From the NCBI RefSeq assembly GCF_028128765.1, contig NZ_LBJG01000024.1, positions 930,001-994,000 on the forward strand: a DNA stretch of 64,000 bases, given 5' to 3'. The notes under the pieces are model-generated. The model had not been told where the DNA came from and did no database searches. It saw only the letters and a program-made list of their open reading frames with translations. Both the position numbers and the translations under genes were made by a program. Origin of the DNA: Bradyrhizobium sp. CCBAU 51627. GTDB taxonomy: Bacteria > Pseudomonadota > Alphaproteobacteria > Rhizobiales > Xanthobacteraceae. Shown in pieces: positions 19,282-28,554 of the stretch; within the stretch, counting starts at the first letter, position 1; each line of letters opens with the position of its first letter.

Positions 19282-20142
19282 ATGACGTTCAAACTCCCCG
19301 AGAACATCGCCACTCGTCCCATCGCCATTCTGGGCGCGGGCACGCTGGGCCGCCGCATCGCACTGATGCTCGCGACGCGCGGTGCCGAAGTTCGCGTGTA
19401 TGCCCGCAGCGCCGAGACGCGCGATGCTGGCGTCGCCTTTGCCAAGGAGCAGTTGCCTGCCGTGTTGGCCACGCTGCCGGGCAGCAAGGCCGGTACCATT
19501 GTGGCCGTTGATGACGTGACAGCCGCGCTCAAAAATGCGTGGCTCGTCGTGGAGTCGGTGCCCGAAAATCTTGAACTGAAGGGAGATATCTTCAAGCAGA
19601 TCGATGCGCTCTCCGAACCCGACGCCATCCTGGCCAGCAACTCCTCATCCTATTCGTCGAGCGCCTTTTCCGACAGCGTGAAGAATCCAGCGCGCCTGCT
19701 GAACATGCACTTTCTGATGCCGCCGGCGATCACGCCGGTGGAACTGATGTCGTGTGGTCACACCAATCCAGCTGTGATCCAACTTCTGGTCGACGTACTG
19801 CCCGGCTATGGCCTGACGCCCTATGTGGTGCAGCGCGAGAGCATGGGCTTCATCTTCAACCGAATCTGGGCCGCCATCAAACGTGAGACGCTTGCCGTGG
19901 TAGCCGAGGGTGTCGCGTCGGCGGAGGTGGTGGATGCCATCTACAGCCAGGCCACCGGTTCGCAGCGGGGCCCTTTTCGCCTCATGGACGCGGTGGGACT
20001 GGACGTGGTGCTGAGCATTGAAGAAAACTATGCCCAGCATCGGCTCGGCCTGCCCGAGGGGCCGCGCATCCTGCTGAAGAAGATGATCGCTGAAGGCCGT
20101 CTTGGCATCAAGAGCGGTCGAGGATTCTACGACTACCAGTAA
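19282..20142 (+). CDS. 3-hydroxyacyl-CoA dehydrogenase family protein, NAD-binding
   Basis: 286 aa. Rossmann motif ILGAGTLGRRIALMLATRGAEVRVY at residues 14-38, LVVESVPENLELKGDIFKQID, ILASNSSSYSSSAF, and NMHFLMPPAITPVELM with the catalytic His and the paired Glu. C-terminal helical domain with ESMGFIFNRIWAAIKRETL and GIKSGRGFYDY at the end. It oxidises a 3-hydroxyacyl-CoA, or a similar hydroxy acid, with NAD. Downstream of the acyl-CoA ligase; neighbouring beta-oxidation genes are broken. Confidence 0.9.
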   Translation: MTFKLPENIATRPIAILGAGTLGRRIALMLATRGAEVRVYARSAETRDAGVAFAKEQLPAVLATLPGSKAGTIVAVDDVTAALKNAWLVVESVPENLELKGDIFKQIDALSEPDAILASNSSSYSSSAFSDSVKNPARLLNMHFLMPPAITPVELMSCGHTNPAVIQLLVDVLPGYGLTPYVVQRESMGFIFNRIWAAIKRETLAVVAEGVASAEVVDAIYSQATGSQRGPFRLMDAVGLDVVLSIEENYAQHRLGLPEGPRILLKKMIAEGRLGIKSGRGFYDYQ

Positions 20143-20277
20143 TGTAAGATCCGTCAGATCTGGAGATCTTGACGCTATTGATTTCGTGGAGCTGGCTGTT
20201 GCCAAATACTTCGCAGGCGAAGGGATGAGGCTTGCCAGGGCAGGCTGGGCCCTAAGGCCAGCCATAAAGGTTCGACT

Positions 20278-20640
20278 ATGGCAGCGATCGATATGAACGA
20301 ACATGCCACCGTTGTAGACGGAAGTTGGCGTCTCTCGCTGGTTCGAGATCGATCAAACCCGGATTGATAAGTTCGCGGATGTGACCGAGGACTGGCCGTT
20401 CATCCATGACGACTCGGCACGGGCGGCTAAGACGGCGTTCGGTGGCACCGTGGCCCATGGCTTTCTCACGCTGTCCATGCTGACAGTTATCGCCTATCAC
20501 GGCTTGCCCGCGGGGCCGACCTGCGGGCGCAGGCTCAATTCAATTCTGAATAATGGCTCGTCAGAAGCGCTCTGGCCAGCGTTGGCCGCCCCAACTAGCA
20601 ATATCGTCAACGAGACAAGCAATGCAGGCTCCGGAAATCT
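20278..20640 (+). pseudogene. Broken MaoC-like (R)-hydratase gene
   Basis: From about 20324 the frame reads VGVSRWFEIDQTRIDKFADV, then TEDWPFIHDDSARAAKTAFG and GTVAHGFLTLSML: the hot-dog MaoC/NodN-type dehydratase pattern including the catalytic Asp/His segment (DDSARA.. and AHGF). The ATG at 20278 with MAAIDMNEHATVVDG is one base out of frame with it. The frame continues past LPAGPT into sequence with no similarity to the family C terminus. It is therefore a frameshifted and 3'-truncated copy. Confidence 0.7.
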
Positions 20641-20859
20641 CAGATGAGAGGCGTCATCGCTTCGGCGGGGCGGACGCTGACTGGTACGTCCTATAGCGAC
20701 GCCGTAAAGGTGCTCGGCGCACGCGACCAGAATTCTCTCGACGAATCGATTGCCCGTGCGCTGCGAGAGCTGGCACGCGGAGAATCGCCAGTTTCGCCGC
20801 CTGAGCAGACGGCGATGTCAGCCGCTCCGGAACCGAAATCCAGCCCCGGTGCCTCCGGA

Positions 20860-21051
20860 GCGGCTGACGAAATCAATGAGGGCGTCCTAATTTTCGAGAC
20901 TGGGGATCGCAGAGCGGGCGAGCGACATCGATCCGGCCTGGCTTCACGGATACGGCTGGCCACATCAGACCGGCGGCCCGATATTCTTTGCGGACCAGGT
21001 GGGGCTGCCCGTGCCCGTGTCCGAGCGGCTGGCCCTAGATGGCCGCACTTA
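20860..21051 (+). pseudogene. FadB/3-hydroxyacyl-CoA dehydrogenase C-terminal fragment
   Basis: One frame gives DEINEGVLIFE; one base shift on, it continues GIAERASDIDPAWLHGYGWP and TGGPIFFADQVGL to a TAA. This is the C-terminal 3HCDH domain of multifunctional FadB/FadJ proteins (NEG..IL..GIA.RASDID...GYGFP...GGP). The 5' 1800+ bases of such a gene are missing. Upstream (20644-20860) a frame encodes an unrecognised Ala/Pro-rich stretch. Confidence 0.7.
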
Positions 21052-21167
21052 ACGAGGATGAAACAACCCGGCCGGCGACGCTGTCACGTCGCCTGGCCAG
21101 TGAAACGTTCGAGACTCTCAGATAGCCACGACAGGACGCGCGCGCGTCGCGAAGGGACAGGAACAAG

Positions 21168-21467
21168 ATGATCTACGTGATAGCAACGCTCACGGTGAAG
21201 CCGGAAATGAAGGCGGAATTGTTCCTTGCGGCAAAGGAGTGCATTGCTGCCACCCGTCAGGAAGAGGGATGTATTTCCTACGAGCTCTTTGAAAGCACCA
21301 CTGATCCGAACAAGCTCATATTCGTTGAAGAGTGGCAATCGGCCGAGTGCCTCCCTCTGCATTCCAAGAGCGACCACATGAGAGCATTTGGCCGGGTAGC
21401 GGTGAAGTGTTTCGCGGCCCCCGTGCAGGTCCAGATCATCACTCCAGAAAAAGTCGAGAAGCGATAG
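21168..21467 (+). CDS. Antibiotic biosynthesis monooxygenase (ABM/YgiN-like) domain protein
   Basis: 99 aa, ATG 21168 behind GGGACAGGAACAAG. Ferredoxin-like ABM fold pattern: MIYVIATLTVKPEMKAELFL, CIAATRQEEGCISYELFEST, KLIFVEEWQSAE, SDHMRAFGRVAVKCF. Such proteins are cofactor-free quinol monooxygenases or small detoxification enzymes that act as dimers. Single-domain, normal length. Here it is an isolated intact gene after decayed beta-oxidation genes. Confidence 0.85.
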   Translation: MIYVIATLTVKPEMKAELFLAAKECIAATRQEEGCISYELFESTTDPNKLIFVEEWQSAECLPLHSKSDHMRAFGRVAVKCFAAPVQVQIITPEKVEKR

Positions 21468-21584
21468 CATCTCAGGCAAGCGCCAGGTCGCGGCCGGTTC
21501 TCGACGGTTGCGAGCCGCCCGTCGTGGCCCGCAAACTCTTGTCGAACTCGAGGTCCAGTCAATAGTTAAAAAATAGAAGCTATT

Positions 21585-21600
21585 AGTTCTTTATTAGAAC
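21585..21600. promoter_or_regulatory. Palindromic operator upstream of the chemoreceptor
   Basis: AGTTCTTTATTAGAAC; on the minus strand this reads GTTCTAATAAAGAACT, matching 15 of 16 positions of the palindrome in the Old Yellow Enzyme promoter (4578-4594). It lies 44 bases before the chemoreceptor ATG in an AT-rich stretch. The regulator is not evident in this window; the motif shape suggests a HxlR/MarR-type dimer (inference). Confidence 0.55.
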
Positions 21601-21643
21601 GTTAGATGTCTAGTGGGCTCTGGAAAATGAGGAGCCACGGGCG

Positions 21644-23737
21644 ATGCTAAAGCATGTGACGATAACGGCCGTTCTAATGACAATAGTTTCGGTTGTATCC
21701 GCGTTCGTCGCAGTCGTCCTATCGTTCGACCTGTACGATTCTTATACGAAGCTGAAAACTGCTGAGCAACTCTCCGCAGTTGCCCAAGCCTCATCTAGTG
21801 CCTTCAGAAGTATGCACAACCTGCGTACGGTCCGCGCGATAACGACAAGGTATCTCGACTCAGGAGATATCGTCGATTCGGACTTGGAAGCTGGTCTCGC
21901 AAGGACTCGTTTAAGTCTTCAGCAAGCCTTAGCCGCGTTGCCTCTGGATCTCGAAGCCATCCAATCAGGAGCGCCGAACTCGGCGGCTGCCGTACGTTCC
22001 GAGATTGGAGCTTTCGTACAGCTCGACGAAGCTGCCTTCAATGCGATCAAAAAACCTCCATCCGAACGCCGCCCCGAAGCCATCGCAAGGCAGTATGCGG
22101 ACATGACCTCTCTTTTGCTGGGCCACCTTGAGAGCCTCTCAGGTGAACTTGTTTCGGAGGCGAGATACAGAGATCCCGTCGTCGACCAGTTGATGTCGCT
22201 AAAACAGCTGGTCTGGTTGCTCCGTAATGCGGGCGGCGAAGCGACGGTACTCGTGTCTCAAAGCCTGGAAGGCATTTCACCCGGTAAGGATCAAAGGCTG
22301 ACCTATGCCCGCCTGCAAGGGAAGATCGAGGCGGCATGGTCTTCGATCGACAGCCTAGTCTCGGGATCCGCGCTTCCGCCGGCCGTAAGTGATGCAATTG
22401 CCGCGACCAAATCCGGCTATTTCGACAGCAATTATCTAGCGCTGCGCGATCGGCTTTTTGAGGCCCCCTCGAAGGGAGAAAAGCCCGAAATGAGTGTCGC
22501 GCAGTGGGTGAATTTCGGTGTGAAGCGGCTCTCCACAGCCGTTACCCTTGCCGAGCGCGCGCTTCAGGCGGCTCAAGATCACGCTGCAGAGCGGAGGGCA
22601 TCAGCCCACCGCAATTTGTTGCGGGAAATTGCGCTTCTTGCCGCCGCGACAGCGTTCGCGGTCGCATGCGTTGTCGGAGTCCGCGGAAGCACGATCCTTC
22701 CGCTCAGGAGAATACGGGACGCCACAATCGAGCTGGCGAACGGTAACAACACTGTCGAAACTCCCTTCACAGCTCGCAAGGACGAAATTGGCCAACTCGC
22801 GGGAGCGCTCCAGATATTCAAAGAAAATGCCCTAGCGAAAGCGCGGATCGAGGAGGAGCAACGGCAGCAAGGGGTGATTACAGCCGAGCGTCAACGCGAA
22901 ATGGAGCAGCAGATTCAACGGTTTGAACGGCAGATGGCGGGTAGCTTCGCTTCGCTGGCAGCCGCATCAGATCAGATGCGAGACACTTCCGCCAGCATGT
23001 CCTCGATATCGAAGGATGCAAGTGCACAGGTAAAATCGACGGAACAGGCCTCAAATCTGGCCTCGCTCAACGTTCAGAGTGTTGCGTCCGCCTCCGAGGA
23101 GCTCAGCGCGACCATTGCCGAGATCAGCCGAAGGGCATCGCAGGCCGCGGGTATAGCAGCCCGGGCGGTAGAACAAGCGAACAAGACGGACGCCACCGTT
23201 CAGGGTCTGGCAGAGAGTGCGGGTCGTATCGGGCAGGTGGTCGAGCTGATCACAACCATCGCCGGTCAAACCAACCTGCTCGCGCTGAACGCGACGATCG
23301 AAGCGGCTCGGGCTGGTGACTCGGGAAAAGGCTTTGCCGTAGTGGCTTCGGAGGTGAAATCGCTTGCCAATCAAACGGCCAAGGCCACCGAAGAGATCTC
23401 CGGACAGATTTCGGCCGTCCAGCAGGTAGCGGCTCAAGCCGTTCATGCGATCAAGGGGATTGAGGAAACCATCCGGCAGGTGAGCGAAGTTGCTTCCTCA
23501 ATCGCCGCTGCGGTCGAGGAGCAGGGAGCAGCTACTCGCGATATAAGCGCCAACACGCAACTCGCGTCGGAAGGAACTCAAAAAGTACTGCAGAACATCA
23601 CCCGTGTGAGCGAATCTGCAGAAGCGACAGGCCAGGCGGCCCAACATGTTACGGCCGCGGGGAAGGTTCTGGATTCGGAAACGCGCGAGCTTCAGGAACA
23701 GATCAGCACGTTTCTAAGCGGGATCCGCGCCGCCTAG
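21644..23737 (+). CDS. Methyl-accepting chemotaxis protein
   Basis: 697 aa. Transmembrane helix at residues about 8-30, a periplasmic/helical sensor region to about 320, second helix (LREIALLAAATAFAVACVVGV), HAMP domain (ILPLRRIRDATIELANGNNTVETPF, then RKDEIGQLAGALQIFKENAL), and the signalling coiled coil with the conserved hairpin TTIAGQTNLLALNATIEAAR followed by AGDSGKGFAVVASEVKSLA. It relays a ligand or energy signal to CheA. The sensor region matches no domain I can name. It shares its operator motif with the Old Yellow Enzyme. Confidence 0.94.
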   Translation: MLKHVTITAVLMTIVSVVSAFVAVVLSFDLYDSYTKLKTAEQLSAVAQASSSAFRSMHNLRTVRAITTRYLDSGDIVDSDLEAGLARTRLSLQQALAALPLDLEAIQSGAPNSAAAVRSEIGAFVQLDEAAFNAIKKPPSERRPEAIARQYADMTSLLLGHLESLSGELVSEARYRDPVVDQLMSLKQLVWLLRNAGGEATVLVSQSLEGISPGKDQRLTYARLQGKIEAAWSSIDSLVSGSALPPAVSDAIAATKSGYFDSNYLALRDRLFEAPSKGEKPEMSVAQWVNFGVKRLSTAVTLAERALQAAQDHAAERRASAHRNLLREIALLAAATAFAVACVVGVRGSTILPLRRIRDATIELANGNNTVETPFTARKDEIGQLAGALQIFKENALAKARIEEEQRQQGVITAERQREMEQQIQRFERQMAGSFASLAAASDQMRDTSASMSSISKDASAQVKSTEQASNLASLNVQSVASASEELSATIAEISRRASQAAGIAARAVEQANKTDATVQGLAESAGRIGQVVELITTIAGQTNLLALNATIEAARAGDSGKGFAVVASEVKSLANQTAKATEEISGQISAVQQVAAQAVHAIKGIEETIRQVSEVASSIAAAVEEQGAATRDISANTQLASEGTQKVLQNITRVSESAEATGQAAQHVTAAGKVLDSETRELQEQISTFLSGIRAA

Positions 23738-24029
23738 TCCACGCACTCGACTCCGAGCCGGCCGTTTGTGAGCCGCCGGTCAGGAGGGCGTTTTGGGTCG
23801 CCGACCGGATCGCTGGCGGCTCGTTGGTCAGACTTTTGGAAGGCTGCAAACGGCCCGGCAGCCTCACCACTTCTCTCGGAATGCGCAGCTTCGGCCAGTG
23901 TCGGCGCTGCGGTGGGCTGAATAGCGTCAGCCTCTTCGCAGTTGCTGGAGGCTGTTAAGTCGTGAAATGCCATTTATCTTTCCGCGTCCTTTCGGCGCTC
24001 TGCCGCAGGCGAGGTGTGGGGCTGAATCG

Positions 24030-27000
24030 ATGGGCTTACTTTCGCGAGCGCGCGAAGCATTTTCCTTGGGCGACATCGCCGATCCGCTCGGCCGTTCGTT
24101 GCTTGTCGAACAAATCACCATCCTTCGGAAACAGGTGCCGGTTCTCTACGCGGTCCTGCTGGTCGATACTATCAGTGTCGGGCTGGTCCTCCCGTCCACG
24201 GTGTCGCCATGGCTGCGGTTCGCCTTGCCGGCCGCGCTCCTTGCAATCTGCGTCGTCCGGCTGGTGCAGTGGGTACGTCTGAAGCCGAGCCAGTTCACTC
24301 CGGAAGTGGCGCATCGCCAACTTACCAGAACTCGCCTCCTCGCAGTCGTACTCAACGCAGGATTCGTGTTCTGGATCCTGGCGCTGTTGGTGGCCGTCGA
24401 ACCTAATCTGCGCGCCCCGGTCGCTCTGCTCGTCTACATGGGCTGCGTCGGCGCCGCCTACTGTCTCGGCAGCTTCCCGCCTGCGTCCCGCCTAACAATG
24501 CTGATCGCCGCCGCACCGATAGCTACGGTGCTGCTTGTGTCCGGCGATGGCATGATGATTTCGCTGGGCATTAACCTTCTGCTGCTCCTGGTGCTGCTCG
24601 GCCGGATGATCAACACCAACTTCCGTTCCTTTGTCCGACTGGTCCAGACCCATGGCAGGCTAATTGAAGAAGGCGCACGCGCAACAGCCTATGCAGAACG
24701 GTTCGACACCGCTCTCTACAACATGTCGCAGGGACTGTGTTTTTTTGACCAAGACCAGCGCCTAATAGTCTGCAACCGCATGTACCTTGAGATTTACGAT
24801 CTCGATCCTGAAGTGGTCCGGCCGGGCATGAGGCTGAACGACATCGTGGATCTTCGCTACTCGGCGGGCAGCGCCCCGAAGATGTCGAAGCAGGAGTATC
24901 TGGTCTGGCGTAACAGCGAACCCGTGTTTTCCGAAGATTCCGATACGATCGTCGAGCTGACGAACGGTCGCGTCGTGCGCATCCGGCATCGGCCCATGGA
25001 GGGTAAGGGTTGGGTCGCGACTCACGAGGACGTTACCAAAAGGTACTGGACCGAAGCCGCGCTCACAGCTGCAAAGGCCGCGGCCGAGCAGGCCGAAGCC
25101 GCCGCGCGTGCGGCGCACACCCACCTCACCGAAGCACTCGACGTGGTCCCGGAAGGGCTGGCCGTGTACGACAAGGACGATCGGCTGGTTCTGTGGAATC
25201 GGCAATATGCGGAGTTTTACTCCGCCAGCCGGGAGGCACTCGCGACGGGAACACCATTCGAGACCATCCTCCGCATAGGATTGGCCCGGGGGCAGTACGC
25301 CGAAGCTGTTGGACGAGAGGAAGAGTGGCTCGCCGAGCGCATGGCGCACCATTCGTTGCCACGCCACTCTCACGAGCAGCATCTAGCCGGTGACCGGTGG
25401 GTGCGTGTCGAGGAACGACGCACGGCAGATGGAGGCAGCATCGGCGTCCGGATCGACATTACGGATCTGAAGCGGCGCGAAGCCTCCTTCCGCCTTCTGT
25501 TCGAAGAAAATCCGCTACCAATGTGGGTGGCCGACGCGAAGACGCGGCAACTGCTTGCGGTGAATGGCGCCATGTGCCGCCACTACGGATACGCTCGGGA
25601 AGCTCTCCTCGGCATGTCCCAGCATCAACTTGAGTGTGTCGAATCATGCAGCCGAAGCGAACGCGATTTCGAGTTGCACAGGACCTCAGACGGCGAGGTG
25701 ATTCAGGTCGTGATCGAGTGCCGGCCGCTCGTCTATGATGGACGCGCAGCCCAGGTCAGCGTTGCGTTCGACGTCACCGACCGCAACCGCACGCAGGAGA
25801 AGATCAGCTATCTGGCTTGCCACGATGCTCTCACGGAGCTGCCGAACAGGGCCGCGCTGGATCGGTATCTCGTTGACGCCATCGAGCGAGCGCAGGCCAC
25901 CGACAGCGGCTTTGCGGTGCTCTGGATCGATCTGGATCACTTCAAGGAGATAAACGACGTCTTCGGCCATGCAATTGGAGACGCTGTCCTGCGGGAAGGG
26001 TCCCGGCGGCTCCAGGAGGCGGCGCAAGGGTCCTACGTTGCCCGCGTCGGCGGCGACGAGTTCATTTGCATCACAGATCAACCGCCTTTGCCAGCAAGCG
26101 CCGAACTGGTAGCCACGAGAATGCAGGCCGCTTTCGAACGCCCGATTGAGGTTGACGGCCACGCTCTCAAGGTTGATCTCTGCGTCGGGGTGGCCCTGTT
26201 TCCCAGAGACGCCGACAATGCCGTCACCCTGCTGGCGAACGCCGGCGCCGCGCTTTACCGCGCGAAGCACGAGGGTAGAGGCGCGATCCGTCTGTTCACG
26301 AGCGCGATGGACCAGCAGTTGCGTTACCGCCGCGCGATGGAGCACGACCTGCGGCTTGCCGTCGACAGAGGTGAGCTCTACCTCGATTATCAGCCGCAGC
26401 AGGGTCGAGATGGAGCGACCAACGGTTACGAGGCGCTCGTACGCTGGCGACATCCGGTTCGCGGCATCGTTCCTCCCGGAGAGTTCATCCCGGTTGCGGA
26501 AAAGAGCGGCTCCATCGCGGAGATTGACGACTGGGTCTTGATGGAGGCGTGCAAGGAAGCCGCTTCATGGGCCCAGCCCCTCAGGATTGCCGTCAACGTC
26601 TCCGCGGCGCAATTTCGCCGTGAAAACCTCGACGTGCAGGTCCGCAAGGCGCTGCGACAGAGCGGGCTTTCGGCCTCACGGCTTGAGCTTGAAATCACGG
26701 AAGGGGTCCTGATCGAGGATCTTTCGCGCGCCAAAAAGACTATGCAATCGCTCAAGGCGCTTGGGATCCTGATTGCACTCGATGATTTCGGAACAGGCTA
26801 CTCGTCCTTGTCCTATCTGGAGGCGTTTCCCCTCGACCGCATCAAGATCGACCGATCCTTCGCGGCCTCGCTAGGGCAGAGCGAGCGGGCGTTGGCCATC
26901 GTGCGTGCCGTCATCGGCCTCGCCCACGGGCTTGGCGTGCCGGTCCTCGCCGAAGGAATCGAAACCGGGGCTCAGATGTCGCTCCTGCTGCACGAGGGCT

Positions 27001-27092
27001 GCGATGAAATGCAGGGGTATCTGATCGGGCCGCCCGGCAGTGTCGCGGCGACAAAGCAGAGCGGTAGGCTTTTGATGCAAGCGGTCTTCTGA
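24030..27092 (+). CDS. Membrane PAS-GGDEF-EAL cyclic-di-GMP enzyme
   Basis: 1020 aa from ATG 24030 (an upstream in-frame ATG at 23967 would add 21 residues). About six membrane helices lie in the first 200 residues. Then come PAS domains (FDTALYNMSQGLCFFDQDQRL; LDVVPEGLAVYDKDDRLVLWN; FRLLFEENPLPMWVADAKTRQ), a GGDEF domain with intact RVGGDEF, and an EAL domain with YEALVRWRHP, the later E/N/D sites (EITEGVL, IALDDFGTGYSS, KIDRSF) and LAEGIET. Both catalytic motifs are intact, so it could make or break c-di-GMP depending on PAS input. Confidence 0.93.
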   Translation: MGLLSRAREAFSLGDIADPLGRSLLVEQITILRKQVPVLYAVLLVDTISVGLVLPSTVSPWLRFALPAALLAICVVRLVQWVRLKPSQFTPEVAHRQLTRTRLLAVVLNAGFVFWILALLVAVEPNLRAPVALLVYMGCVGAAYCLGSFPPASRLTMLIAAAPIATVLLVSGDGMMISLGINLLLLLVLLGRMINTNFRSFVRLVQTHGRLIEEGARATAYAERFDTALYNMSQGLCFFDQDQRLIVCNRMYLEIYDLDPEVVRPGMRLNDIVDLRYSAGSAPKMSKQEYLVWRNSEPVFSEDSDTIVELTNGRVVRIRHRPMEGKGWVATHEDVTKRYWTEAALTAAKAAAEQAEAAARAAHTHLTEALDVVPEGLAVYDKDDRLVLWNRQYAEFYSASREALATGTPFETILRIGLARGQYAEAVGREEEWLAERMAHHSLPRHSHEQHLAGDRWVRVEERRTADGGSIGVRIDITDLKRREASFRLLFEENPLPMWVADAKTRQLLAVNGAMCRHYGYAREALLGMSQHQLECVESCSRSERDFELHRTSDGEVIQVVIECRPLVYDGRAAQVSVAFDVTDRNRTQEKISYLACHDALTELPNRAALDRYLVDAIERAQATDSGFAVLWIDLDHFKEINDVFGHAIGDAVLREGSRRLQEAAQGSYVARVGGDEFICITDQPPLPASAELVATRMQAAFERPIEVDGHALKVDLCVGVALFPRDADNAVTLLANAGAALYRAKHEGRGAIRLFTSAMDQQLRYRRAMEHDLRLAVDRGELYLDYQPQQGRDGATNGYEALVRWRHPVRGIVPPGEFIPVAEKSGSIAEIDDWVLMEACKEAASWAQPLRIAVNVSAAQFRRENLDVQVRKALRQSGLSASRLELEITEGVLIEDLSRAKKTMQSLKALGILIALDDFGTGYSSLSYLEAFPLDRIKIDRSFAASLGQSERALAIVRAVIGLAHGLGVPVLAEGIETGAQMSLLLHEGCDEMQGYLIGPPGSVAATKQSGRLLMQAVF

Positions 27093-27423
27093 AAATCGAA
27101 ACGCCTCGTCATGAGCGACGCCCGGCGAGCTGAACGAAGATGCGGGCGCTGCCTATATCGGAGGTTGGGGCGCACTCGAGTGGGATTGCAGCCAACGAAT
27201 CCAATATGGTTCTGCTCCGCACATCAATTCCTGTCCGGCGCTCAAATTATCGCGCGTTCGCGTTTGGGTCGATAGTTGCAGAACTGCTGCGACGGAATTC
27301 TCAAAAATCCGTTGGGTTGTCCGTTCAGTGTTCAATACCTCCTATATAGGTTGATATGCCCCTAATTGTGGTGTTGATGTTCCTAGCGGGCAAGCTCGGC
27401 TCGTAGGCCGCGAGGAGGAAGAT
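27093..27423. other. Intergenic, possible operator near its end
   Basis: No gene recognised. The stretch 27330-27355 (CAATACCTCCTATATAGGTT) is AT-rich with a partial dyad (ACCT...AGGT) of the sort bound by HxlR/QorR-type regulators, and it lies shortly before the broken NmrA-type gene. Weak evidence. Confidence 0.3.
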
Positions 27424-27566
27424 ATGGGATCTTCGACTCTAGTCACTGACGCCGCGGGGGCCGTTGGTCACGCTGTTTTGCGAGATGCTGATCGGGCGAG
27501 GATGCAAGGTTAGGGCGCTGGTCCACAAAGCGATGAATCAGTCATGCCAAGGGGATCGCAAAGAAT
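27424..27566 (+). pseudogene. NmrA-like NAD(P)-binding protein, remnant
   Basis: MGSSTLVTDAAGAVGHAVLRDA, then after a one-base shift LIGRGCKVRALVHKAMNQ: the first beta-alpha-beta unit of an NmrA/atypical SDR protein (normally VTGATGxVGxxVVxxLLxRGxxVRALVR). Everything downstream is missing; the frame runs into acpS. Confidence 0.6.
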
Positions 27567-28005
27567 GATTATCGGCATCGGTTCCGACCTGATCGACATC
27601 ACGAGGGTCGCCAAGGTGATCCAGCGGCACGGCGATCTTTTCCTCGACCGCATCTTCACCGACGTTGAGCGCGCCCGGGCCGCGCGCCGCGCCAAGAGCG
27701 AAAGGATAGTGGTTGCGACCTACGCCAAGCGGTTCGCTGCGAAGGAGGCTTGTTCCAAGGCGCTCGGCACCGGGATCCTTCATGGGGTGTGGTGGCGAGA
27801 TATGGGGGTGGTGAACATGCCGGGCGGCCGTCCCACCATGAAGCTGACCGGCGGAGCGCTGGCCCGGCTGGAGAAGCTGACCCCGCCTGGCTTCGAGGCC
27901 CGGATCGATCTTTCCATTACCGATGACTGGCCGCTCGCGCAGGCCTTCGTAGTCATCTCGGCGGGTCGCCCACAGCGGCCGTGCGAGTACTCCATCTCTC
28001 CCTAA
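27565..28005 (+). CDS. acpS: Holo-[acyl-carrier-protein] synthase, AcpS-like
   Basis: 146 aa from ATG 27565. It carries the two metal-binding sites of AcpS: Asp in MIIGIGSDLIDITRVAKVI (residue 8) and Glu in TYAKRFAAKEACSKALGTG (about residue 57), plus the usual SITDDWPLAQAFVVIS end strand. AcpS transfers 4'-phosphopantetheine from CoA to acyl carrier protein. Ten extra residues (GRPQRPCEYSISP region) follow the normal C terminus. The gene is not in the rnc/lepB context usual in Rhizobiales, so it may be a second copy serving a dedicated carrier protein (inference). Confidence 0.88.
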   Translation: MIIGIGSDLIDITRVAKVIQRHGDLFLDRIFTDVERARAARRAKSERIVVATYAKRFAAKEACSKALGTGILHGVWWRDMGVVNMPGGRPTMKLTGGALARLEKLTPPGFEARIDLSITDDWPLAQAFVVISAGRPQRPCEYSISP

Positions 28006-28027
28006 GTAGCCCGCAACGCACCGGGCA

Positions 28028-28471
28028 CTAACGCCGCACTAAATCCCTCATCGCGGATCTTTGCTCTTCGGTAAGCGACACTTTCGCTCGCGTGTCGGCG
28101 TCGACATAGACATGCGTGAATTTGCAGACAGCTGATGCCTTGTCGGCGGCATCGCCGAATATCGCCAGCTCGTACGTGATCGAGCTATTTCCCAATCGTC
28201 CCAATCGAATGCCGATGTCGACGGTTTCCGGAAAGCCAACGGGAGCCAGGAATTCGCATTCGCTGGATATACAAAGCCCGATGGATGTCTGACGGGGCGC
28301 GCGTAGAATTCCGCGCTCGATGGCCAGAAGAGTAAGGGCCGTATCAAACCAGCTATAATAAGTCGCGTTGTTGACGTGCCCATAGGCGTCACAATCGGCC
28401 CATCGGCTGGAGATTTTCGTCCACCAAAGAAAGTCTTTGCGGCGCTCGTCCCGCGCCAAACGCTCAGACAT
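28028..28471 (-). CDS. Acyl-CoA thioesterase, 4HBT/YbgC-like hot-dog fold
   Basis: 147 aa from ATG 28471 (an upstream in-frame ATG at 28516 would add 15 residues and nearly touch the palindrome at 28521). Family marks: SSRWADCDAYGHVNNATYYSWFDTA with the catalytic Asp and the HVN motif, SECEFLAPVGFPETVDIGIRLGRLG, and AVCKFTHVYVD. It hydrolyses acyl- or aroyl-CoA thioesters. Divergent from the oxidoreductase cluster and facing the LacI-type palindrome, so likely co-regulated with it. Confidence 0.87.
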   Translation of the reverse strand: MSERLARDERRKDFLWWTKISSRWADCDAYGHVNNATYYSWFDTALTLLAIERGILRAPRQTSIGLCISSECEFLAPVGFPETVDIGIRLGRLGNSSITYELAIFGDAADKASAVCKFTHVYVDADTRAKVSLTEEQRSAMRDLVRR

Positions 28472-28520
28472 CGCAGAAGCCTCCACTTGCGCCTTCCGGT
28501 CTACCTCCTTATACATGGAA

Positions 28521-28536
28521 CTTGAAGCGCTTCAAG
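28521..28536. promoter_or_regulatory. Perfect 16-bp palindrome, LacI-family-type operator
   Basis: CTTGAAGCGCTTCAAG is a perfect palindrome with the central CG and flanking TGAA..TTCA typical of LacI/GalR-family sites. It lies between the divergent thioesterase and FAD-oxidoreductase genes, 18 bases before the latter's ATG. A LacI-family gene closes the same cluster at 32683-33711 and is the likely binder (inference). Confidence 0.7.
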
Positions 28537-28554
28537 TCGAGAAAAATCGAAGAT

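Noticed and set aside
23734..23973. 79-codon minus-strand frame between the chemoreceptor and the GGDEF-EAL gene
   Set aside because: It overlaps the chemoreceptor stop and reads as a low-complexity Ala/Pro/Arg sequence; no ribosome site or family.
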